A DNA stretch of 64,000 nt, from positions 52,067 to 116,066 of the forward strand of contig PLWQ01000018.1 of NCBI GenBank assembly GCA_003165595.1, in the 5' to 3' direction. The notes beneath the pieces were generated by a model. The model did not search any database and was not told where the DNA came from. It saw nothing but the letters and a program-made list of their open reading frames with translations. The position numbers and the translations under genes are program-made. Positions 55,933 through 62,917 of this stretch are shown in pieces (within the stretch, counting starts at the first letter, position 1; each line of letters opens with the position of its first letter). This DNA is from Fibrobacterota bacterium (GTDB lineage Bacteria; Fibrobacterota; Chitinivibrionia; Chitinivibrionales; FEN-1185).

Positions 55933-56778
55933 ATGCCTACTATCTTCGATTACCAGGACTACCGGAAGTTCCTTGCCGACTACTACGAGGAACACAAAGC
56001 GAACTCACCGAGGTTCTCCTATCAGAATTTCTCGCGCAGGGCCGGGTTCCTGAGCAAGTCGTTTGTGTTCAACGTGATCAACGGAAGAAAGAACCTCTCC
56101 CGCGCCTCGGTGGTCAAGCTGTGCGACGCCATGGGCCTCAGCAAGAGCAGCGCGGCATATTTTGAAAACCTTGTGTATTTCTGCCAGGCGAAAAACTTTC
56201 CGGAGCGCAATTTCTATTACGAAAAGCTCACGGCAACGCTGCCGTCCGTGTCCGCGCCCGGCAGCGCGGGCCAGTTGCGGAAAGACCAGTTCGAATTCTA
56301 CTCCACATGGTACCATGCCGTTGTGCGATCCCTTATCGATCTTTTTCCCCGGCTTTCAAGGGACCACACAGCAATCGCGAGGATGGTGAACCCGCCCATC
56401 ACGCCGAAACAAGCGAAAAAATCCCTGGAGCTGCTCCTGCGGCTCGGACTCATCTCAAAACGCAAGGACCGCACCTTTGCCGTTGTCGACAAGCGCCTGA
56501 CAACGGGCGAAGAAGTGCGGAGCCTTGCCGTGCAGCGGTTTCACATCGACACGGCGCAACTGGCCCAACAGGCAATACGTAACCTCCCCCAGAAAGATCG
56601 CAATGTTTCCGGACTCACCCTGGGAATCTCGGCCGAAGCATACGGGAAAGTGCGGGAGCTTATTTACGAATGCCAGAAGAAGATCATGGACGTGGCCGAC
56701 AAAGACGAAAAAGCCGACAGGGTATATCAGGTCAATTTCCATTTATTCCCGGTATCCAAATCGGTTGACAGAATGTAG
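55933..56778 (+). CDS. TIGR02147-family regulator-like protein
   Basis: A 281-residue protein matching TIGR02147/DUF4423, a paralogous family first defined in Fibrobacter succinogenes. The N-terminal block TIFDYQDYRKFLADYYEEHK and the helix-turn-helix-like FSYQNFSRRAGFLSKSFVFNV are typical, as are INGRKNLSRASVVKLCDAMGL and the later winged region TPKQAKKSLELLLRLGLISK. A role as transcription factor is inferred from the two HTH-like parts. The start ATG 55933 is only about 14 nt from the predicted transcription start. The adjacent downstream genes for secreted proteins are candidate targets. Confidence 0.92.
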   Translation: MPTIFDYQDYRKFLADYYEEHKANSPRFSYQNFSRRAGFLSKSFVFNVINGRKNLSRASVVKLCDAMGLSKSSAAYFENLVYFCQAKNFPERNFYYEKLTATLPSVSAPGSAGQLRKDQFEFYSTWYHAVVRSLIDLFPRLSRDHTAIARMVNPPITPKQAKKSLELLLRLGLISKRKDRTFAVVDKRLTTGEEVRSLAVQRFHIDTAQLAQQAIRNLPQKDRNVSGLTLGISAEAYGKVRELIYECQKKIMDVADKDEKADRVYQVNFHLFPVSKSVDRM

Positions 56779-56823
56779 ATTATGGGAAACACGGCATTGC
56801 GCCGAGAAACAAGGAGAATTATC

Positions 56824-58614
56824 ATGAAAAAGCTCATTGTGCTGGCTGTTCTTTGGTGCTCGCAGGCGGCCTTCGCGCTCCAGGCGCCGTTTTTGTACAC
56901 GGCAGACTCCGCGTCCGATACGTCGGTTCAATTGACATGGCGTAACAACAGCACAGCGTACCTCGGCGTGATCGTGCTGCGGAAAACCGCACTAGCGGCC
57001 CCATACACCGTGGCCGACACCGCGCCCGGCACGGCAACGTCGCTCACCGATGTCGTAAAGCCGGCGGCACAGACGACGTACTACTACGCGCTGACCGCGT
57101 ATTCGCAGACGGAACATGCGGATACATCGAGCGGGGATTCGGTGAGGATTACTCCGCCGAAGATCGTAGGAGTCTTCGCAGCACCGTCAAGGGTTTATCT
57201 TGGCTGGGACACTTTGTCTCACGTTGTGAGCGTGAATTACCTCGACAGCTCAAACACGCAAAACGGCCATAGAATCTTCCGGTCAACAAACTTTGGACCG
57301 TTCGTGATGATAAAGGATTTGTCCTCGCTAGTGGAGTCTCCAATCGACTATTGGTACACCGTTCCCGATTCGACGGTCAACTCCAACACCTGGTACATGT
57401 ACTACGTGGTCACCTACAAAGGACAGCAGACTCTTTCTTCTGTCTCCGACACCGTTTTCACCTTTGACGTAAATGCCATGAAAAGAAGTTCACCCAAGAA
57501 GTGTACGGTTCTGGGCGAGATCGGCAGTTTTCCAATTCATTACGGTTCCTGGTGCCTTAAGTCCGGGGACACCATTGCGCTGACCGAGGCAGGCGCGCCG
57601 GACTCCAGTTTTACCATTATCGACGTATCGAATCCCAGCCAACCAAGATTCGCCGGAGCGGGAAAATCCGGAGCGGCAGTGATACACTACTATCCATCTT
57701 CGAGGCCGCTCGCGGCGTATACAAAGGCGAACTACATTTTCAAGCCTGATGGAGATTCGCTCTGGTGTTACCGGTATCAATCCGGAACCGTGAGCGCCTT
57801 GAGCACAATTAATTTGGGACGGATGGTATTGCCGCCCTGCGGGTTTCTGTCGGATTCCACCCTGATTGTTCCAGATCTGGTGGACACCATAGGGCAAAAT
57901 CTTGGCGGGACGACAGGCGTGTCGTATATGCGGGCCAATGAAGTCCTCTTCAAGAACAATGTTCTTTCCAATTCCCGTGTGATGCCTGTTTATCGTCATC
58001 TCTGCGGAGACCAGTTCCCGTGTGATTACTCCTCCAGCCCGAGTTTGTCCAGTGGCATAGTGTACCAGGGAAGACTGTTTACAGGATTGCCGGGGAATAA
58101 CGGCTTTATCCAAACCATGGAAGTCCTTGACTTCAATTTTCCGGCTTCGCCCACAACCGTGTTTGGCGTCAATTCGGCAGCTCTCCCTTTTTTGGATCTT
58201 CAGGTCTTGAGCACCGGTGTGTCGGTCTACGGAATCGATCTCACAAATGCCCGTTCCGTCCTTGTCGACACGGTCAAGAATCTCGTGTTTGCTCTATCAG
58301 ACTCCCAGCTCTCGGTCTACAATTGCCAGATCGCTGCCGGAGTCTCGCGCGCCCTTCCTTCCGTGGCCCGTGGCGAACAATCTCTTCGTTTTGGTAAAGG
58401 AACAAACGGGTTAGCACCGGTGCTTCTGCTTCCCCCTCACACGCAACCCGTCTCAGTCTCAGTCTTCGACATGTCCGGCAGGCGGCTCGCGCACCTTGAA
58501 GGAATCCAAGGCGAGACAGCGCCCTGGCCCGCCTTGAACAGAACCGGAGTTTACATCGTGAGGGCGCTGCTGGACGGAAAAGCTGTTTCGGCAAGAGTTG
58601 TTTTGACAAAATAG
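56824..58614 (+). CDS. Secreted protein with fibronectin-III-like domain and C-terminal sorting-like module
   Basis: Start ATG 56824, after AAGGAG; signal peptide KKLIVLAVLWCSQAAFA. The 596-residue product begins with two fibronectin type III-like domains (TSVQLTWRNNSTAYLGVIV, TTYYYALTAYSQ). A beta-rich middle of unknown fold follows. The C-terminal 80 residues (VSVFDMSGRRLAHLEG, NRTGVYIVRALLDGKAVS, VVLTK) match the C-terminal modules of Fibrobacter and Bacteroidetes proteins exported by type IX secretion. It is probably cell-surface or extracellular; no catalytic motif was recognised. It follows the TIGR02147 gene by 45 bp, and the next gene is 42 bp downstream. Confidence 0.83.
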   Translation: MKKLIVLAVLWCSQAAFALQAPFLYTADSASDTSVQLTWRNNSTAYLGVIVLRKTALAAPYTVADTAPGTATSLTDVVKPAAQTTYYYALTAYSQTEHADTSSGDSVRITPPKIVGVFAAPSRVYLGWDTLSHVVSVNYLDSSNTQNGHRIFRSTNFGPFVMIKDLSSLVESPIDYWYTVPDSTVNSNTWYMYYVVTYKGQQTLSSVSDTVFTFDVNAMKRSSPKKCTVLGEIGSFPIHYGSWCLKSGDTIALTEAGAPDSSFTIIDVSNPSQPRFAGAGKSGAAVIHYYPSSRPLAAYTKANYIFKPDGDSLWCYRYQSGTVSALSTINLGRMVLPPCGFLSDSTLIVPDLVDTIGQNLGGTTGVSYMRANEVLFKNNVLSNSRVMPVYRHLCGDQFPCDYSSSPSLSSGIVYQGRLFTGLPGNNGFIQTMEVLDFNFPASPTTVFGVNSAALPFLDLQVLSTGVSVYGIDLTNARSVLVDTVKNLVFALSDSQLSVYNCQIAAGVSRALPSVARGEQSLRFGKGTNGLAPVLLLPPHTQPVSVSVFDMSGRRLAHLEGIQGETAPWPALNRTGVYIVRALLDGKAVSARVVLTK

Positions 58615-58656
58615 GAGAATAGCGGTGACATATGTGTGTTATTACAGGAGAGTGTC

Positions 58657-60402
58657 ATGAAGTACCTTGGGCTCGCGTTCCTGGTTGCAGGAATACTGCT
58701 GTTTGCCGATTGTACAACTAATGTCGCGGGCAACAGCACGCAAACAGGTAACGCGGCTGTTGTAGGCATACTCTACCAGGCGGACGGCAAAACCCCCGCG
58801 CCGGGTGTGCGCGTGCACATTCGACCCAAGAAGTCCCTTGCGGATACTTCGGGCCTCGGCCTTGTAAAGAGGTCGGCCATGCTCGCCGCGACCGATTCCG
58901 TGCTAACCGACGCGGCCGGGCGGTTTGCTTTCGACACGACAATTGACACCGGGACCTACGTCATCGAGGCCGCAAGCGGCAATAACGCGATCTTTGTCGA
59001 CTCCGTGCCCATCGGGAACAAACAAGCGACGGACTCCCTGCCGCCGGACACACTCAAGCCCGCAGGGGCATTAAAAGGCATCATTTCACTTTCGGAAGGC
59101 GGCGATCCGCGCAAGGTGTTTATCCTGGCATTCGGCATAGACCGCTTCGCGCCGGTCAATGCGGATGGAAGCTTCAAGTTCGGTAATCTGGCGGCTGCGA
59201 AATACGACATACGATTGATCTCGTCGCTTGACAACTACGGAGTGCTCGACACCTTTGGCGTGCCGGTGAGGTCGGGGGATACGACCAACCTCGATACCAT
59301 CAGGTTGCCGTTTACTGGAATACCGACGCCGCAAAACTTGAAGATAAGCTATGACACGATGAAGGAGGTTGTGACGCTGACGTGGAACAAGGCAGCTACG
59401 GCGTTGGTGAAGTCATACAACGTTTATCGGCGGAACGTGGATTCAAATACGGTAGCTGTGCGGATTAATGCTTCGCCGGTCGTGGATACGGTTTACAAAG
59501 ATTCAACGGGTGTACAGGATCAGACGTACGAGTATCGTGTGGCGGCGGTGGATACGAACGGGACGGAAGGGGTGAAAAGCGCAGCAACATCAACACTGAT
59601 AGCGAGCCCATTTGAAATTGTCGACGTCCTAATAACCTTGTCAGGTACGCTTGGTAATTTCGACATTGGGAGGGACAATAAGCTCTACATTGCAAATGCG
59701 ACATCCAACAAGATTCAAATCTATGACCTCAGCGGTTCAAAAATCAGAGAATGGCCGGTTGAAGGGGGATTCAATTGGCCTGAAGCCTATTTTCAAAGCA
59801 ATATAGCGGTGAGTGATTCCCTTCAGGTTTTGCTCTACAACAACAGCACGCACAACATCCAGAGATTTGACACCCTCGGCAATACCTTGGGGCCACTGCC
59901 TTTCTTTCTAGGAGATTGTGAAGGCATCTGCCTGCACGGAGACACCTTATTACTTCTTAACCAGAATGAAAGAAAAATCTATGCCTATCGGACGAACGGA
60001 GATTCTCTTTTTGTCTTCAACGACAGTTGGACTACATCTGATAACTTGTACTCGATGACATGTGATAGTTCGGGAAATCTCTTAGTATATGGCGAAATCG
60101 GGCCTCCTGCAAATCCCATGGCAATGGAGGTCTTCAAAGCTGACTTGACGCAAGAAAATCAATTTGCCGTCAACGGCCCCAACAAGCAGTATTTGGGCGC
60201 CGGCACAATCTCTTCCAGTGAGGGGAAGATGCTGATCGCGGCAAGCGGAATGGTCGTTTGCTATGATCTGATAGGCAACCTGATTTTTAGATTCAGTCTT
60301 CCACAGGAATATTATTCTTCGCTGGGGAAGGCAACCCTTGATTCAGGAGGGAATGTTGTGGTTGGTACAAAAGAGGGAATTATTTTTAGATATTCACGGT
60401 AA
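58657..60402 (+). CDS. Lipoprotein with carboxypeptidase-regulatory-like, FN3 and propeller-like domains
   Basis: Start ATG 58657 with GGAGAG upstream. The signal GLAFLVAGILLFADC ends in a lipobox Cys, followed by TTNVAGNSTQTGN, a Fibrobacter-style mature start. Domains: a carboxypeptidase-regulatory-like beta-sandwich (about 40-110, then a second at 130-210, GALKGIISLSEGGDPRKVF), and an FN3 domain (about 215-305, NLKISYDTMKEVVTLTWN, QTYEYRVAAVDTNG). About 270 residues of NHL/6-bladed-propeller-like repeats follow (NFDIGRDNKLYIANATSNK, ATLDSGGNVVVGTKEG). It is probably an outer-membrane surface lipoprotein co-transcribed with the preceding gene. Confidence 0.83.
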   Translation: MKYLGLAFLVAGILLFADCTTNVAGNSTQTGNAAVVGILYQADGKTPAPGVRVHIRPKKSLADTSGLGLVKRSAMLAATDSVLTDAAGRFAFDTTIDTGTYVIEAASGNNAIFVDSVPIGNKQATDSLPPDTLKPAGALKGIISLSEGGDPRKVFILAFGIDRFAPVNADGSFKFGNLAAAKYDIRLISSLDNYGVLDTFGVPVRSGDTTNLDTIRLPFTGIPTPQNLKISYDTMKEVVTLTWNKAATALVKSYNVYRRNVDSNTVAVRINASPVVDTVYKDSTGVQDQTYEYRVAAVDTNGTEGVKSAATSTLIASPFEIVDVLITLSGTLGNFDIGRDNKLYIANATSNKIQIYDLSGSKIREWPVEGGFNWPEAYFQSNIAVSDSLQVLLYNNSTHNIQRFDTLGNTLGPLPFFLGDCEGICLHGDTLLLLNQNERKIYAYRTNGDSLFVFNDSWTTSDNLYSMTCDSSGNLLVYGEIGPPANPMAMEVFKADLTQENQFAVNGPNKQYLGAGTISSSEGKMLIAASGMVVCYDLIGNLIFRFSLPQEYYSSLGKATLDSGGNVVVGTKEGIIFRYSR

Positions 60403-60431
60403 GCAAGAGGGGTGAATTTCACCCCTCTTGC
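60403..60431. terminator. Perfect 14-bp hairpin at the end of the lipoprotein gene
   Basis: GCAAGAGGGGTGAA (60403-60416) and its complement (60418-60431) directly follow the stop codon. There is no T-run, so it may act bidirectionally or as an RNA stabiliser between convergent genes. Confidence 0.65.
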
Positions 60432-60443
60432 GCCCTTGTAATT

Positions 60444-60992
60444 TCAAGTTGCTGCTATCAAAATGCCATTGCTGAATGTCATTGTACCATTGCCCGAGGG
60501 ATACTTTTGGTAATTGATGGTGGCCGTTTTCCCTTGCGTCGCCCCAACATAGTATCCTGTGGCATTGATGTTACCATTTACGTCAAGAGGATATGAGGGC
60601 AACGTATTTAATATCCCGACCGCCCCATTATTCTGAATCACCATCGTATCACCACCGCCAGAGTCGGTCATGAACATGTTTAAGTACTGATCGATTCTCC
60701 AGCGGTAGTTGCCGGAGCCGTCGGTCACTCGCATCACATTGGTAGACCCCGCGCCTTTCGCTTTCCATGTGCACCTCTCTACGCCGCTTTTGCCTGAACC
60801 TCGGCCTTGGGCTCCAGCTGGACAACCTTTGCCGAAGGAGCGGAAGGGACCGTCTGGGCCGGCGTGCGGGGCATTGACGTCTTGCCATACCGCAAAAACC
60901 AAATGCCCCGTTCTCTCGATCTCGGCTCGATGTTCTTCTATCAATGTTTCCAAAAGCTCCACCTTTTTCCATGCAAATTTTCTTGTATACAT
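60444..60992 (-). CDS. Chimeric fragment with tail-fibre-like C-terminus
   Basis: A 182-residue frame. The C-terminal half (VMRVTDGSGNYRWRIDQY, PSYPLDVNGNINATGYYVG) is like the repeat region of phage tail-fibre or surface adhesin proteins, usually followed by an intramolecular chaperone that is missing here. The N-terminal 40 residues (KKVELLETLIEEHRAEIER, HLVFAVWQDVN) recur as a decayed copy at 61684-61758 on the same strand. The join between the halves is Gly/Ser-rich and out of character. No ribosome site precedes the start. It is probably a remnant fused by rearrangement rather than an intact gene. Confidence 0.45.
   Translation of the reverse strand: MYTRKFAWKKVELLETLIEEHRAEIERTGHLVFAVWQDVNAPHAGPDGPFRSFGKGCPAGAQGRGSGKSGVERCTWKAKGAGSTNVMRVTDGSGNYRWRIDQYLNMFMTDSGGGDTMVIQNNGAVGILNTLPSYPLDVNGNINATGYYVGATQGKTATINYQKYPSGNGTMTFSNGILIAAT
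60878..60955 (-). repeat. Duplicated fragment, copy 1
   Basis: This stretch and 61684-61758 align at about 70% by eye (shared words CTTGCCAT, ACCAAAT, CTCGATCTCGG, TCGATGTTCTTCT-like). In copy 1 it encodes the N-terminal helix of the fragment at 60444-60992. Confidence 0.6.
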
Positions 60993-61040
60993 TAAGCCGG
61001 ATGTATTTTTTGTTTAGCGGACGATCATAAGGACGGCCAT

Positions 61041-61238
61041 TTGAAACTGCCGGAAAATACGGTCTTTGCTTCCGAGAAATTTAACAGGTATCTTCTGATA
61101 AGATTACCTGACAACGATAAGTCAATATTTCTCGAAAGCGCCGGGTATTCGTTGCAGAACTGGCAGCAGTTGTGGATGGTCGAATCCGGAACCAACATAT
61201 CGAAATTCATTACCCTTTATCCCGACAAGGAGAAATAG
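61041..61238 (+). CDS. DUF6883-like small protein
   Basis: A 65-residue protein starting at TTG 61041, eight bases after AAGGAC. The sequence (MKLPENTVFASEKFNRYLL, GYSLQNWQQLWM) resembles DUF6883, seen as small single-domain proteins and sometimes next to toxin modules. The usual length is about 100, so it may be shortened. One base separates its stop from the DUF4926 gene, so the two are an operon, arranged like a small toxin-antitoxin or toxin-immunity pair. The function is unknown. Confidence 0.6.
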   Translation: MKLPENTVFASEKFNRYLLIRLPDNDKSIFLESAGYSLQNWQQLWMVESGTNISKFITLYPDKEK

Positions 61239-61239
61239 C

Positions 61240-61476
61240 ATGGCCCATCGTCTCTTCTCCCGTGTCGCCTTGACAGTCGATCTTCCCGAACACCATTTGC
61301 AAGCTGGCGACGTCGCAACAATCGTTGATACCCATGAAGCCAAGGGGCGCACCGGTTATTCTCTGGAAGTGTTTAATGCCACGGGTGAAACCATTAATGT
61401 TGTCGTTGTCGAAGAATCCCAGATCGAACCGCTACGGAATGATGAGGTTTTCCATATTCGCCGGATTGCCGTGTGA
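61240..61476 (+). CDS. DUF4926-like small protein
   Basis: A 78-residue protein with AAGGAG before its ATG (61240). The sequence (DLPEHHLQAGDVATIVD, GYSLEVFNATGETINVVVV) matches DUF4926, a small beta-barrel domain often encoded next to DUF6883. Its TGA shares its last base with the first base of repeat copy C, so the repeat may have landed exactly at the 3' end. The role is unknown; an antitoxin or immunity role is inferred only from gene pairing. Confidence 0.65.
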   Translation: MAHRLFSRVALTVDLPEHHLQAGDVATIVDTHEAKGRTGYSLEVFNATGETINVVVVEESQIEPLRNDEVFHIRRIAV

Positions 61477-61594
61477 TTTTGTGCGGCGCGAACAAACATC
61501 AGAGAGAAGCCTGTGGCGTTTTCTCGAAAACAGACCACGCCCTATGGGCGTGGTGCCTCATCAAAGCCACGGCCCATGACCGTGGTTCTTTGCT
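61476..61594 (+). repeat. Hairpin repeat element, copy C
   Basis: This 119-bp element starts ATTTTGTGCGGC and ends TTCTTTGCT. It has the GAGAGAAGCC/GGCGTTTTCTC hairpin, CCACGCCC/GGGCGTGG and the terminal CCACGGCC/GACCGTGG hairpin, but lacks the two extra hairpins of copy B. It follows the DUF4926 gene without a gap. Confidence 0.85.
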
Positions 61595-61683
61595 GAAGGG
61601 AATTTGTTTCTGGAGATCGAGTTGCCCCGCACCGGGTGCTTTGTCTGACCAAGAATGAGAGATGCCCGCACGGCTGCCCTCAA

Positions 61684-61758
61684 CGACTTGCCATTTCGCA
61701 AGAACCAAATAACCGTGTGCCCTCGATCTCGGATCGCGGTTCTTCTGTCCATTTCAAA
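61684..61758 (-). repeat. Duplicated fragment, copy 2 (decayed)
   Basis: This is the decayed partner of 60878-60955; the reading frame is no longer continuous. It lies in a degenerate stretch between repeat copy C and the propeller pseudogene. Confidence 0.55.
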
Positions 61759-61828
61759 CGCATTGCCCTTCTCGTCAGCTGAAAGAGAAACGAACATGTC
61801 CTTGTGTGGCCGGTGACGTAGAGAAACC

Positions 61829-62520
61829 ATGCTTCGGCCGGACATGCCACCCTGCGGGAAGGGCGTAGGCGGGAGATTCGGCAGCATTGGCGGCAAAGCC
61901 CGCGGAGCAATCGCTGCACTGGATGCATTAACGGGCAACGCACTGCCATGGAATCCCATGGCAACGGGAGACGGCGTCAATTTGACTGAAGTACTATCGT
62001 TAGCTCTTTCCGGGCCAACTGTATTCGCCGGTGGATACTTCGACAGCATCGGGGGTAAGGCGCGAAACTATGTGGCGGCATTGGACACTTCGACGGGTAC
62101 CGCCACGGATTGGAACCCCAATCCGAATTCCAGTATTCAATGTATCGGCGTGACCAATTCAAGTGTTTTTATCGGCGGGAACATCGTTACGGTTGGAGCG
62201 CAAAATCGGAATTGGAGGCGCGAGCGCGTATGCCTTGGCTGTGAACTCGGGTGTCGTGTACGTCGGTGGGGCATTTAGTACAGTTGGGGGCGACAACCGC
62301 GGGGGTCTTGCCGCATTAGACTCGGCGACCAGCCGAGAATGTCACTCTCCGGCTGTACAGCCTCAATGGAAAGTTATTATGCGAGCTTGTAAAGGGGTAT
62401 CAGAAAGCGGGCTCCCACTTGCAGAATGTGAAAATGTCGGGACTTGCCAATGAGCCCTGTTTGGCGGTGCTAAAGGCCGAGGATTTTCAAGAAGAAAAGA
62501 AAGTTCTCTTGACAAAATGA
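61829..62520 (+). pseudogene. Frameshifted propeller-repeat surface protein with sorting-like C-terminus
   Basis: Coding similarity continues through three frames. Frame one (61829 to about 62200) has two repeats of the form GGxFxSIGGKARxxxAALDxxTGxAxxWNPN. Frame two (about 62225-62325) has SGVVYVGGAFSTVGGDNRGG. Frame three (about 62332-62520) ends with VTLRLYSLNGKLLCELVKG and VLLTK, a type-IX-like C-terminal module. Two frameshifts thus separate parts of one former secreted protein. Its beginning is missing. Confidence 0.75.
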
Positions 62521-62721
62521 TGGCAAAAATTAGAGAGGCGACCATCGTCAGTACAAACACAATTCAAAACCTGGACGCGTGACCATTTCGGGAAACCTCG
62601 GCAGAGACATGCCGCCTCGTGTGCTCTACACCAAACTGTTGTGTTCGGCCGCTTCCGAAAAACAGGAAAGGGAAACGTTACCCGTTCCCCTCTCCTTATC
62701 CGAATGTCAAGGCCGGTCGCT
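62521..62721. other. Noncoding remnant region
   Basis: No gene is supported; short frames here have no ribosome site. The stretch lies between two convergent gene remnants. Confidence 0.4.
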
Positions 62722-62850
62722 CTACCGCATCACATTCACCCGTTCGTTAAATCTCTTTCCCTCTATCGTGGCGCTCAGCACGTATACCCCCGCGGTGTAA
62801 GTCAATCGGTTGGATGGTGAAGCGCAAGGCTGGCGAGCGGTTGCAAGCAA
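62722..62850 (-). pseudogene. C-terminal scrap of a secreted protein
   Basis: On the minus strand the last 30 codons before the stop at 62722-62724 read GVYVLSATIEGKRFNERVN-VMR, a typical end of the same sorting-like module as in the gene at 56824-58614. Upstream, similarity stops after about 40 codons. It is a truncated remnant. Confidence 0.55.
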
Positions 62851-62869
62851 CATACCATGGATTTGCACT

Positions 62870-62917
62870 AACTTTGCAATTTGAAATTCACAATCTGGAA
62901 TCTGGAATTTGGAATTC
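62870..62917. repeat. Degenerate short tandem repeats
   Basis: AATCTGGAATCTGGAATTTGG-like words in tandem, directly after the kinase stop on the minus strand. They are similar in style to the spacers at 16221 and 50762. Confidence 0.55.
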
